Shown here in pieces: positions 43,839-51,036 of a stretch of DNA of 64,000 nt. The stretch lies in the NCBI RefSeq assembly GCF_900102815.1, contig NZ_FNGF01000002.1:186001-250000 (forward strand), in the 5' to 3' direction. The notes beneath the pieces are model-generated. The model was not told the DNA's origin. It searched no databases and saw nothing but the letters and a program-made list of their open reading frames with translations. This stretch comes from Glycomyces sambucus (GTDB lineage: Bacteria > Actinomycetota > Actinomycetes > Mycobacteriales > Micromonosporaceae). Numbering within the stretch: the stretch's first letter is position 1; every line of letters begins with the position of its first letter. The translations under genes were made by a program, and so were the position numbers.

Positions 43839-43855
43839 TTTAGACAGAGTCTAAA
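43839..43855. promoter_or_regulatory. Fur/PerR-like palindrome upstream of katG
   Basis: TTTAGACAGAGTCTAAA: perfect 7-bp arms TTTAGAC/GTCTAAA around AGA, in an AT-rich stretch unusual for this region. Resembles FurA/PerR-type boxes in layout. Confidence 0.65.
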
Positions 43856-44034
43856 TCAGGGCCCTGCGGCGGCTATCCACCCGTCCAGACCGGTACAACG
43901 GCCCATCCTAAGGACCATCGGTGCGCCGGTGGAGGAAACGCCCATTGCTCACCTGATCCGCGACGGTTCCGGGCCGCCGGACCGGCCGCCCAAGCCGAAC
44001 CGCTGGACCAGGCCGCTGGACCGAACCGCCCGGG

Positions 44035-44646
44035 TCAGGCCGCCAGGAGCCGCCTGAGCGCGTCGAGCTGGACCTCCGGCAGGCCCGCGAGCTCCGGTGC
44101 CGCCAGGTCGGCGGCGTTGGCGACGGTCCACTCGTCCATCGCCCACACCACGGCCTTCGCGAGGTGGCGCTGGAGCGCGAGCGGGAGCCCGTCGCCGACC
44201 GCGCCGCCGGCCCGGCCGACCTCCAGGGCCCGGTCGATCCAGGCGTCGACCGCCGCGCGGACGGCCGCGAGCGGCGCCCCGGCGGGCGCGTCGGAGAGGT
44301 AGAACAGCGCCGCGAACCGCATCGCGTCCGGCTCCTCCCGGGCGATCCGGGCGAGCCGCGCGGTGAGGTCGCCGACGCCCGACCAGAAGTCGCCCTCCGC
44401 CAGCGCCTCGGGCGGCGGGGCACCGAGCGCGGCCGCGGCGGCCTGCGCGAGGTCCTCGACCACCGCGTCGAACAGCTCCTCCTTGGACGCGAAGTAGTGG
44501 TAGAACGAGCTCTTGCTCATGCCCTGGCCGCGGATGACGCGGTTGAGCGACGCGCGCTCGTACCCCGCCCGCGCGAACTCCTCCGCCGCCGCCCCGAGCA
44601 GCGCCGCGCGCCGCCGCGGCGGCAGTACTCCCACTGCACGCGTCAT
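44035..44646 (-). CDS. TetR/AcrR family regulator
   Basis: A 203-residue TetR repressor: HTH RRAALLGAAAEEFARAGYERASLNRVIRGQGMSKSSFYHYFASKEELF (residues 12-60). The recognition segment S-K-S-S-F-Y-H-Y-F is typical. A leaderless start is implied by TATGCT 6 nt before the ATG at 44646; a longer frame would cross the operators. It is divergent from an FAD monooxygenase across two palindromic sites and probably represses it. Confidence 0.88.
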   Translation of the reverse strand: MTRAVGVLPPRRRAALLGAAAEEFARAGYERASLNRVIRGQGMSKSSFYHYFASKEELFDAVVEDLAQAAAAALGAPPPEALAEGDFWSGVGDLTARLARIAREEPDAMRFAALFYLSDAPAGAPLAAVRAAVDAWIDRALEVGRAGGAVGDGLPLALQRHLAKAVVWAMDEWTVANAADLAAPELAGLPEVQLDALRRLLAA

Positions 44647-44652
44647 GGCGCC

Positions 44653-44658
44653 AGCATA
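44653..44658 (-). promoter_or_regulatory. -10 box for a leaderless tetR transcript
   Basis: TATGCT on the minus strand lies 6 nt before the ATG at 44646; no Shine-Dalgarno. Confidence 0.55.
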
Positions 44659-44668
44659 CCCACCGCAC

Positions 44669-44719
44669 TGGACCGGGTGGTCCACTCGGGTGTACGGTGG
44701 CTCTGGACCACCCGGTCCA
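44669..44719. promoter_or_regulatory. Twin TetR operators upstream of FAD monooxygenase
   Basis: TGGACCGGGTGGTCCA (44669-44684) and TGGACCACCCGGTCCA (44704-44719): the same site in opposite orientation, each with 6-bp arms TGGACC/GGTCCA. Spacing centre to centre is 35 bp. Confidence 0.8.
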
Positions 44720-44721
44720 CT

Positions 44722-44806
44722 CGTCTCGATCCGCGCTTTCCGAACCGCGCCTTCCCAACCGTGCCTCTCAAGCCGTGCGACCCGAACCACGTATCCCGAA
44801 CCGAGG
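44722..44806. repeat. Degenerate tandem CCGAACCGCGCC-like repeat in a 5' leader
   Basis: Successive words CCGAACCGCGCC, CCCAACCGTGCC, CAAGCCGTGC, CCGAACCACG and CCGAACCGAGG fill the leader of the monooxygenase gene. A related unit occurs at 58247-58288. Confidence 0.6.
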
Positions 44807-44813
44807 AGGAGCC

Positions 44814-45986
44814 GTGCTCCAGGAGACCTCCGTCCGCACCCAGCTCGACGCCGCCGCGCGCGACCGCACCCGGGTCCTCGTCGTCGGCGCCGGGGTCGCG
44901 GGCCTGACCGCCGCGGGCATCCTCCGCCGCAGCGGCCTGCACCCCGTCCTGATCGAGCGGTCCGGGCCCGACGCCCCCAGCGGGTACATGCTCGCCCTCA
45001 TGCCCCTCGCCGACCCCGCGCTCGCCGACCTCGGCGCCACCGACGAGTACCGGGCCCGCAGCACCCCGATCGACCGCTACCGCATCCGCGACCACCGCGG
45101 CGCCGTCGCCCGCGACTACACCATGGGCGCCCTTCTCGACACCTACGGCGACTACCGCGGCATCTCCCGCGGCGAACTCCTCGCGGCCCTGGCCGCCCCC
45201 GGCGGCACCGTCACCCGCCGCGCCCGCGTCACCCTGCTCGACGCCCGGCCCGAGGCCGTCACGGCCGTCATCGCCCATGGCGGCACCGAGACCGAGGCCG
45301 TCTTCGACGCCGTCGTGGTCGCCGACGGGCTCCACTCCCAGACCCGCGCCCAGGTCACCGGCACCGCCGCGGAGCGCGACACCGGCTGGGTCGCCTGGAC
45401 GAGCGCCGACGCGGACGCCGACCTCGCGGAGGAGCTGTGGGGCGTCGGCTCCTTCGTCGGCGCCTACCCCGTCAAGGACCGCCTCGGCACGATCGTCTGC
45501 GCCCCCGCCACCGCCGCCGCGGCCGGACTCCCCGCCTTCATCGCGCGGATCCGCGAGCGCACCCCGCACCTGAGCGAGCGCTTCGACCGCGTCCTCACCG
45601 AGGCCGCCGACGGCCGCGAGACCTACTACTGGCCGCTCACCGACTGCCGCAGCGCCGTCTGGGCCCGCGGCCGCATCGCCCTGGTCGGCGACGCCGCCGC
45701 CGGGTTCCTCCCCACGGCCGGGATCGGCGCGGGCATGGCGATGGAGTCCGCCCGGGCCCTGGCGATCCGCCTCGCCGGCGCCGACGACGTCCCGGCCGCG
45801 CTGGCGGCCTACGAGCGCGACCAGCGCCCGCGTGTGGAAGCGGCCCAGCGCAACTCGCGGCAGCTCGCACCGCTGCTGTTCAACACCAGCCGGACGGCCG
45901 CCGCTGTGCGCGACGCCGCCGTCCGCTTCGTCCCGCTCGGCGCCGCCCTCGGTCCGATCCGAAAGCTCCTGGACTCGCGGCCCTGA
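44814..45986 (+). CDS. FAD-dependent monooxygenase/oxidoreductase
   Basis: A 390-residue flavoprotein of the PHBH/UbiH-like class: the Rossmann motif VLVVGAGVAGLTAAGILRRSG (residues about 20-40), VVADGLHSQTRAQV (DG motif) and the second FAD motif GRIALVGDAAAGFLPTAGIGAGMAMESA (about 290). Such enzymes hydroxylate aromatic or polyketide substrates or act as dehydrogenases. The GTG at 44814 is chosen because GAGGAGGA lies 4-5 nt upstream; the longer frame runs through operators and repeats. Divergent from TetR (44035), which likely controls it. Substrate unknown. Confidence 0.85.
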   Translation: MLQETSVRTQLDAAARDRTRVLVVGAGVAGLTAAGILRRSGLHPVLIERSGPDAPSGYMLALMPLADPALADLGATDEYRARSTPIDRYRIRDHRGAVARDYTMGALLDTYGDYRGISRGELLAALAAPGGTVTRRARVTLLDARPEAVTAVIAHGGTETEAVFDAVVVADGLHSQTRAQVTGTAAERDTGWVAWTSADADADLAEELWGVGSFVGAYPVKDRLGTIVCAPATAAAAGLPAFIARIRERTPHLSERFDRVLTEAADGRETYYWPLTDCRSAVWARGRIALVGDAAAGFLPTAGIGAGMAMESARALAIRLAGADDVPAALAAYERDQRPRVEAAQRNSRQLAPLLFNTSRTAAAVRDAAVRFVPLGAALGPIRKLLDSRP

Positions 45987-46041
45987 CGATCGGGGTGCTG
46001 GTGAACCGCAGCGCTGATGAACCGCGACGCACACAAACCGG

Positions 46042-46070
46042 TTGCGTCCGAGAGCGGTTGCCGGTTGAAT
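46042..46070 (+). promoter_or_regulatory. Promoter of the phosphotransferase gene, leaderless
   Basis: TTGCGT (46042-46047) and TTGAAT (46065-46070) with a 17-bp spacer, followed 7 nt later by the ATG at 46078. Confidence 0.65.
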
Positions 46071-46077
46071 GCGCTGC

Positions 46078-47076
46078 ATGGAACCAGCAGCGGCAGCGGC
46101 CGCACTCGGCCTCGGCGCCCTGCGCGGACCGGCGGTCGTCCTCAAAGCCGATGAGCTCTCCCCGGTGTGGCGGCTCGACACCGCGACCGGGACCTGGGTC
46201 GTCAAGAGCCTTCTCCCGCACGGCGACTACTGGCTCGCCGACGTCGCCCAGACCGGCCGCCTGGAGGCCGCGGCCTGGGAGGCCGGCGTCGCCATGGCCG
46301 AGCCGTTGCGCCCCGAGACGGCCGCCGCCGGCATGTGGGCGCCGGTCGGCGACGGCTCGTACGCGAGGGCCGCGAGGTTCCTCGACGGCGCCCCGGCCCC
46401 CGCACCGGTGCCTCGGCGCCTCGCCGCCTGGGCCGGCGCGACCTTCGCGGCCCTGGAACGGCTCGCGGTCGCGCCCGACCGGGACCCGGCCGGCGACTAC
46501 GCCTTCCGCTTCCACCCCGAGGCCGAGTGGGACGAATGGCTCGGCCAGGCCCAGGACCTCGACGTCCTCGACGCCGCCGGGAGCCGCGCGCTCAAGGACA
46601 TCGCGGTGCGCATCGCCGCCGCCGGCGAGCCCGCCGTCGCCGCGATGCCGCGGCGGCTGGTCGTCCACGGCGACTTCAGCCACCTGAACATCATGGTGAC
46701 TCCGCAGGGCCCCAAGCTCATCGACTTCGACTCCGGCGGTCCGGCCGTCCCGTGGTGGGAGCTGGTGGCGATCGCGATCGAGATGGGCGCCCCGGCCCTC
46801 GGCGTCATGGAGCCCGACCGCGCCAGCGTCGAGGCGTGCGTCTCCGGGTACGCGGACGCGGGCGGTACGGTCCGCGACACCGGCGAAGGCGCCTTCACCG
46901 GCATGCTCGCCGGGCGCCTGTCCACGGCCGCTTGGCAGCTCTGGATGGCCTGCGGACACCGCGGCGGCAGCCCCGAGACCCAGGCGGGCTTCGCCCGCGA
47001 CCTCCGCGGCTCGATCACCGCCCTGACGGCGATGCTCGACGCGCTCCCGGTCTGGTCCTCCTGGCTCAAGGGCTGA
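46078..47076 (+). CDS. Aminoglycoside phosphotransferase (APH) family protein
   Basis: A 332-residue kinase-like protein of the APH/choline kinase fold. N-lobe: SPVWRLDTATGTWVVKSLLP with the ATP-binding Lys. Catalytic loop: LVVHGDFSHLNIMV (about residue 203), metal motif KLIDFDSGG (about 220). C-terminal helices are typical. The family includes antibiotic kinases, homoserine kinases and small-molecule kinases, so resistance is only one option. The ATG at 46078 is selected over 46069 because a -35/-10 pair places transcription start there. Neighbours are an FAD monooxygenase upstream and a deletion scar downstream. Confidence 0.85.
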   Translation: MEPAAAAAALGLGALRGPAVVLKADELSPVWRLDTATGTWVVKSLLPHGDYWLADVAQTGRLEAAAWEAGVAMAEPLRPETAAAGMWAPVGDGSYARAARFLDGAPAPAPVPRRLAAWAGATFAALERLAVAPDRDPAGDYAFRFHPEAEWDEWLGQAQDLDVLDAAGSRALKDIAVRIAAAGEPAVAAMPRRLVVHGDFSHLNIMVTPQGPKLIDFDSGGPAVPWWELVAIAIEMGAPALGVMEPDRASVEACVSGYADAGGTVRDTGEGAFTGMLAGRLSTAAWQLWMACGHRGGSPETQAGFARDLRGSITALTAMLDALPVWSSWLKG

Positions 47077-47146
47077 CCACGGTAAAGTCCGATCGGCTTG
47101 CGCCGCAGACGATCAGTGCCTGCGCGGCCCCGACGCCCGAGCCCGC

Positions 47147-47285
47147 TCAGTCCTCGGGTCCGACCCCGCCGCCGGGGGTCACCAGGCCCGTCTCGTACGC
47201 CACCACCACCGCCTGGGCCCGGTCGCGCAGGCCGAGCTTCGCGAAGATCCGCGCCACATGGGTCTTCACGGCGCTCGGGCCCGCG
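47147..47285 (-). pseudogene. LuxR-family response regulator, 3' fragment
   Basis: The minus strand encodes about 45 residues matching the end of a NarL-type regulator: PSAVKTHVARIFAKLGLRD, then RAQAVVVAYETGLV, stop at 47147. This is the second half of the LuxR helix-turn-helix. Upstream of PSAVKTH (plus coordinate about 47285) the reading frame no longer resembles any regulator and instead lies over the antisense of an FtsX permease fragment. The receiver, linker and first HTH helix are missing, so this is a remnant left by a deletion. Exact junction uncertain by about 10 bp. Confidence 0.8.
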
Positions 47286-48527
47286 CTGCGCGCCCACCGG
47301 CTCTCGGCCGCCGAGGCCGTCAGCGCGGGCTCGGCCCCCCGCGGCGGCCGCGGCCTGCGCGTCCACCGCCGCCTCAGCGGCACGCCGCTGCCGCGCTCGG
47401 TGAGCCTGGGGCTGGGCCTGCCGTTCGCGCGGCCCGGCCGCACCGCGCTGACGGCCGCGGCCGTGGTGCTCGGGGTGACCACCGCGACCTTCACCGCGGG
47501 CCTGGCCGCGTTCGCGACCGGGGTCGACGCGATGATCCAGCGGCACGGGGCCGCCCAGGTCGAAGTCCTCGGCGGCTCCGGCGGTCCCGGCGCCGACACC
47601 GCTGCCGCCCTGGGGGACCGGGAGACGCAGGACCTCCTCGCGGCGATGCCCGGCGCCGCGAACGTGACGGCGAACCTGCGGATGCCGGTGTCGGTGTCCG
47701 GGTTCGCGAAGACGCCGACGCTGTGGTTCATCCGCGGCGACGCCTCCGACATGGGCTTCACCGAGCAGCTGGTCGACGGGCGCTGGCTCGGCGGCCCAGG
47801 CGAGGCGGTCCTCTCCTCGAAGGCCGCCCACCAGAGCGGCCTGGGGCCGGGGGACGAGATGACGCTCGAACTCGACGGCCGCACCGCCGCCGTGTCGGTC
47901 GTCGGCGTCGTCATGGGCAGCGGCACCGGCACGGTCTACACCGACTGGGACGTGCTCACCGGCCTGGCCGCCGACGTCGACGCCCTCGGGCAGCCGATCG
48001 CCTACGAGGTCGCGCTCGACGCGGGGACCGACCCGGCCGCGTTCCTCGCCGCCGTCGAGGACGAAGGGCTCATCGGCCGGTCCACGCGCCAGTCCGACGC
48101 CACCGGGGTCGCGGTCGTCGGCCTGGCGACCCTGTTCGCGCTCATGCTGGGGACCGTCGCGGCGCTCGGGGTGTTCAACACCGTCGCGCTCGACGCGCGC
48201 GAGCGCCGCCGCGACCTCGCCATGCTCAAGTCGATCGGCATGACCCCGCGCCAGGTGGTGGCGATGATGACGACCTCGATGGCGGGCCTGGGCGTCCTCG
48301 GCGGCCTGGCCGGCATCGGCCTCGGCGTGGCCGCCCACCGGCAGGTCATGCGGCTCGCGGCCGCCGCCTCGCAGGTCGACATGCCCGACTCGCTGCTGCG
48401 GACCTGGAACGCGCCGCAGCTCGCGCTGCTGGCCCTCGCGGGCCTGCTCATCGCGGTGGCCGGCGCCTACCTCCCGGCGCGGCGCGCGGCCCGGCTCACC
48501 ATCGCCGAAGCGCTGCACAGCGAGTGA
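47286..48527 (+). pseudogene. FtsX-like ABC transporter permease, 3' half only
   Basis: The open frame from about 47286 encodes the C-terminal half of an actinobacterial FtsX/MacB-type permease: it starts mid-protein at HRLSAAEAVSAGSAPRGG, a segment that normally follows the fourth membrane helix, then SVSLGLGLPFARPGRTALT (helix), an extracellular MacB-type domain and three final helices ending RAARLTIAEALHSE. The family is usually 750-850 residues; about 410 remain. No convincing start codon with a ribosome site exists (a GTG at 47400 has none), and no ATPase partner gene lies upstream. It abuts the LuxR fragment at about 47285, so both are products of one deletion. It may still be translated as a truncated protein. 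Confidence 0.8.
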
Positions 48528-48531
48528 GGCC

Positions 48532-48562
48532 GGGAGCGGCGCCGGACTCCGGCGCCGCTCCC
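48532..48562. terminator. Bidirectional terminator between FtsX remnant and MFS gene
   Basis: Near-perfect 15-bp arms GGGAGCGGCGCCGGA and complement around a single C, between convergent frames. Confidence 0.85.
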
Positions 48563-48564
48563 GC

Positions 48565-49788
48565 TCACGACTCGGGCAGGCCCTTGGGCCTGCGGGCGGC
48601 GGGGGAGCAGATCGCGGCCACCGCCACCAGCACCAGGACCACCAGGAACGCGTTGCGCAGGCCGACCTCCTCGCCGAGGACGCCGATGAGCGGCGGGCCC
48701 ACGAGGAACGCCATGTAGCCGATCGTGGCGACGGCGGCGACGTTCGCGGTGGCCCGCCGCGGGTCGTCCGCGGCGGCCGACATGCCGACCGGGAAGCCGA
48801 GCGAGGCGCCCACGCCCCACAGGACCGCGCCGGCGATCGCGATCGGCGCGGTCGGGCCGATGATGACGAGCAGGAGCCCGGCGAACGCGAGCACCGCCGA
48901 CCCGGCCAGGACCGGCACGCGCCCGAACCGGTCGAGCGCGGCCCCGCCGAACAGCCGCCCGGCCGTCATCGCGGTGACGAACACGGCGAACACCGCGGCC
49001 CCGCCGGGGTTGGTGAGGCCGTAGCCGTCGACCATCGCCAGGCCGAGCCAGTCGTTCGCGCTGCCCTCGGTGAACGCCATGCCGAGGATGATGAGTCCGA
49101 TGAGGATGATGCGCGGGTCGCGCCACGCCGACAGGCGCCCGCGCCACCCGGCGGACTCGCCCGGCCCGGCCTCGTGCGGCTCCTCGGCCGGCTGGAGGTA
49201 CCGGACCACCCACAGGTCGACCGCGATCACCGCGGCGCCGACCACCACGAGGTGCCACTCGACCGGGACGCCCAGCTGCTCGGTGAGCGCGCCGGTCCCT
49301 GCCCCGAGCATCGTGCCGACGCTGAACCCGGCGTGGTACATCGGCATCAGGGTCCTCCCGATGCGCCGCTCGTTGGCCGCGCCGGCGACGTTCATCGCCA
49401 CGTCGAGGATCGCGTTGCCCCCGCCCGCGACCATGAGCGCGACGAACAGGAGCCAGAAGTCGGGTGCGAACCCGGCGATGAGCCCGGCCCCGATGAGCCC
49501 CACGGCCGCGGTCGCCAGGAACCAGCGGATCGCCCGGTTGACGCCGAGGTGGGTGATGACGTGGCTGGAGGCCACGAGCCCGAGGATCGCGCCGCCGGCC
49601 ATGCCGAGGATGAGGACCCCCATCTCCTGCGTCGAGGCCCCGAGGATGTCGCGGATGTTCGGCACCCGCGCCGCCCAGTTGGCGAACACGAACCCCGACA
49701 GGGCGAAGATCGTGAACACGGCGTTGCGCCAGCGCGCGAGCACCGGGTCGGTACGGGGCGGGCGCTCGCGCAGGGAGGATTCGGTCAC
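48565..49788 (-). CDS. MFS transporter
   Basis: A 407-residue, approximately 12-helix major facilitator, paralogous to the MFS at 16703-17908: GSANDWLGLAMVDGYG, LDRFGRVPVLAGSAVLAF, LWGVGASLGFPVGMSAA and TIGYMAFLVGPP align directly with the other copy. The conserved NERRIGRTLMPMYHAGFSVGTMLGA segment corresponds to the ELGRSTMPLMHGFFSLGTVVGA segment there. Direction and substrate unknown. The GTG at 49788 (MTESSLRERPP) is preferred; a longer frame begins only with a TTG. It is divergent from a MerR gene, the probable regulator, across a 163-bp spacer. Confidence 0.87.
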   Translation of the reverse strand: MTESSLRERPPRTDPVLARWRNAVFTIFALSGFVFANWAARVPNIRDILGASTQEMGVLILGMAGGAILGLVASSHVITHLGVNRAIRWFLATAAVGLIGAGLIAGFAPDFWLLFVALMVAGGGNAILDVAMNVAGAANERRIGRTLMPMYHAGFSVGTMLGAGTGALTEQLGVPVEWHLVVVGAAVIAVDLWVVRYLQPAEEPHEAGPGESAGWRGRLSAWRDPRIILIGLIILGMAFTEGSANDWLGLAMVDGYGLTNPGGAAVFAVFVTAMTAGRLFGGAALDRFGRVPVLAGSAVLAFAGLLLVIIGPTAPIAIAGAVLWGVGASLGFPVGMSAAADDPRRATANVAAVATIGYMAFLVGPPLIGVLGEEVGLRNAFLVVLVLVAVAAICSPAARRPKGLPES

Positions 49789-49933
49789 GTCGGTCCAATC
49801 GGGCGTCGAACGGCTGGCGGAGCGGCCCGGGGCGGCCGGGCACCGGACCAGCTTGCATCCGATCGGGCCGAACGGCAAACCGTTTCGACAGGTGGGAGCC
49901 GGTTGATCGCTAAAGGTGAGCGGAACCCGAGGT

Positions 49934-49946
49934 CAAGCTAGGCTTG
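49934..49946. promoter_or_regulatory. MerR-gene promoter with palindrome
   Basis: CAAGCTAGGCTTG is a 5-3-5 palindrome that contains the -10 box TAGGCT (49939-49944), 7 nt before the ATG at 49952. Likely autoregulatory site on a leaderless promoter. Confidence 0.6.
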
Positions 49947-49951
49947 CCCCC

Positions 49952-50368
49952 ATGGACGACCAGGGGCTCACCATCGGCGAGGTCGCCGAAGCGACCGGCC
50001 TGAGCGTGCACGCGCTCCGCTTCTTCGAGCGCGAGGGCCTGTTCCTGCGCGACATCCCGCGCACGGCCGCCGGGCGGCGGGTCTTCGCGCCCGCCGACGT
50101 CGAGTGGCTGACCCTGATGAACCGCCTGCGCGACTCCGGGATGCCGATCGCGGGCATCCGCGGTTTCGCGGCCCTGGTGGCGGCCGGGCCCGGCAACGAG
50201 GCCGAGCGGCTGAAGCTCCTCAAGCAGCACGAGGCCGACGTCCGCGCGAAGATCGCGGAACTGGAGGCGTGCCTGGAGGTCGTCCACCACAAGGTCGTCG
50301 TCTACGAGCGCCACGTCGAGGCGGGCACCGCGCGGGGCCTGTGGTCCCCTCAGGGGCGCGCCGCGTAG
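49952..50368 (+). CDS. MerR family transcriptional regulator
   Basis: A 138-residue MerR regulator: LTIGEVAEATGLSVHALRFFEREGLF (residues 6-31) and wing IPRTAAGRRVFAPADVEWLTLMNRLRDSGMPI, then a coiled-coil dimerisation helix ELEACLEVVHHKVVVYERHVE. No Cys metal ligands, so it senses a small molecule rather than a metal. Leaderless start after TAGGCT. It is divergent from the MFS gene at 48565 and overlaps the 3' end of the convergent gene at 50350 by 19 bp. Confidence 0.9.
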   Translation: MDDQGLTIGEVAEATGLSVHALRFFEREGLFLRDIPRTAAGRRVFAPADVEWLTLMNRLRDSGMPIAGIRGFAALVAAGPGNEAERLKLLKQHEADVRAKIAELEACLEVVHHKVVVYERHVEAGTARGLWSPQGRAA

Positions 50369-50835
50369 GGGAGCGGCGCGTCCATGCGCCAGTGCTCGCG
50401 GTCCCGGTCCCCGGTCGCCGACATGAGCCGCACGCCGTCCTCGCGCCACCACAGCCACCCCGCGACGCCGGCGACCGGCAGGCCCGCCAGGAACGCGATG
50501 AGGACGAGCTTCCCGAGCGGGTCGGCCAGCGGCAGGTAGACCAGCGAACCGAACACGACGGCGCCGGCCGCGACCGCCGCGCCGGCCAGCGCGACCGCGA
50601 GGTACCGCCCGCGGACCCGCTTCGTGTCGGCGACGCTGCGCACGCGCACCAGCAGCTCCCGCCCGCACTCGCCGCAGTGCGCCTCGGCCACGTCCGCGCC
50701 CGCGGCCGGGCGGCGGAACGCGAGGTGCGTCAGCGCGAAGCGCCTGGTCTCCCTGGAGTACACGATCACGGTGAAGAACCTGGTGTCGACCAGGTGCCCG
50801 ACCACGACCCGGGCCTGCTCGTGCAGCGGCTGCAT
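50350..50835 (-). CDS. Hypothetical membrane protein with a CxxC pair
   Basis: A 161-residue protein I cannot assign to a family. Residues 1-75 are soluble (HEQARVVVGHLVDTRFFTVIVYSRETRRF) with a C-G-E-C pair near residue 55 that could form half a zinc ribbon. Two strong membrane helices follow (about 80-105 and 108-130), and a charged tail. GGGAGGAG lies upstream of the ATG. Its last 19 bp overlap the end of merR on the other strand, so the two transcripts are antisense at their 3' ends. Confidence 0.65.
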   Translation of the reverse strand: MQPLHEQARVVVGHLVDTRFFTVIVYSRETRRFALTHLAFRRPAAGADVAEAHCGECGRELLVRVRSVADTKRVRGRYLAVALAGAAVAAGAVVFGSLVYLPLADPLGKLVLIAFLAGLPVAGVAGWLWWREDGVRLMSATGDRDREHWRMDAPLPYAARP

Positions 50836-51003
50836 CACGGCTCCTCCCACTCGCCGCCACCTTAACCCCCGCCGGCCATCCGCGGCCCCGGACGCGCCCG
50901 GGGCCGGTTCCCCTGCGGCGCTTGGACTCCCTCCAATGAGCTCGCTCCGGTCGGGCTCTATCCAAAAGCGGCGGTCGCTGCCATACTCGAAGGCATCGAT
51001 GCA

Positions 51004-51019
51004 TTGGTATCGATACCAA
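51004..51019. promoter_or_regulatory. LacI-like palindrome upstream of the secreted protein gene
   Basis: TTGGTATCGATACCAA, a perfect 16-bp palindrome 17 bp before the TTG start. A second palindrome GCATCGATGC lies at 50993-51002. The symmetry and CG centre fit a LacI-family operator; no such regulator gene is adjacent. Confidence 0.65.
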
Positions 51020-51036
51020 CGAGACGGAGGGCAGTC

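Noticed and set aside
46078-47076. Antibiotic resistance kinase assignment for the APH-fold protein
   Set aside because: Only the general kinase motifs are visible and the family is broad; resistance cannot be claimed.
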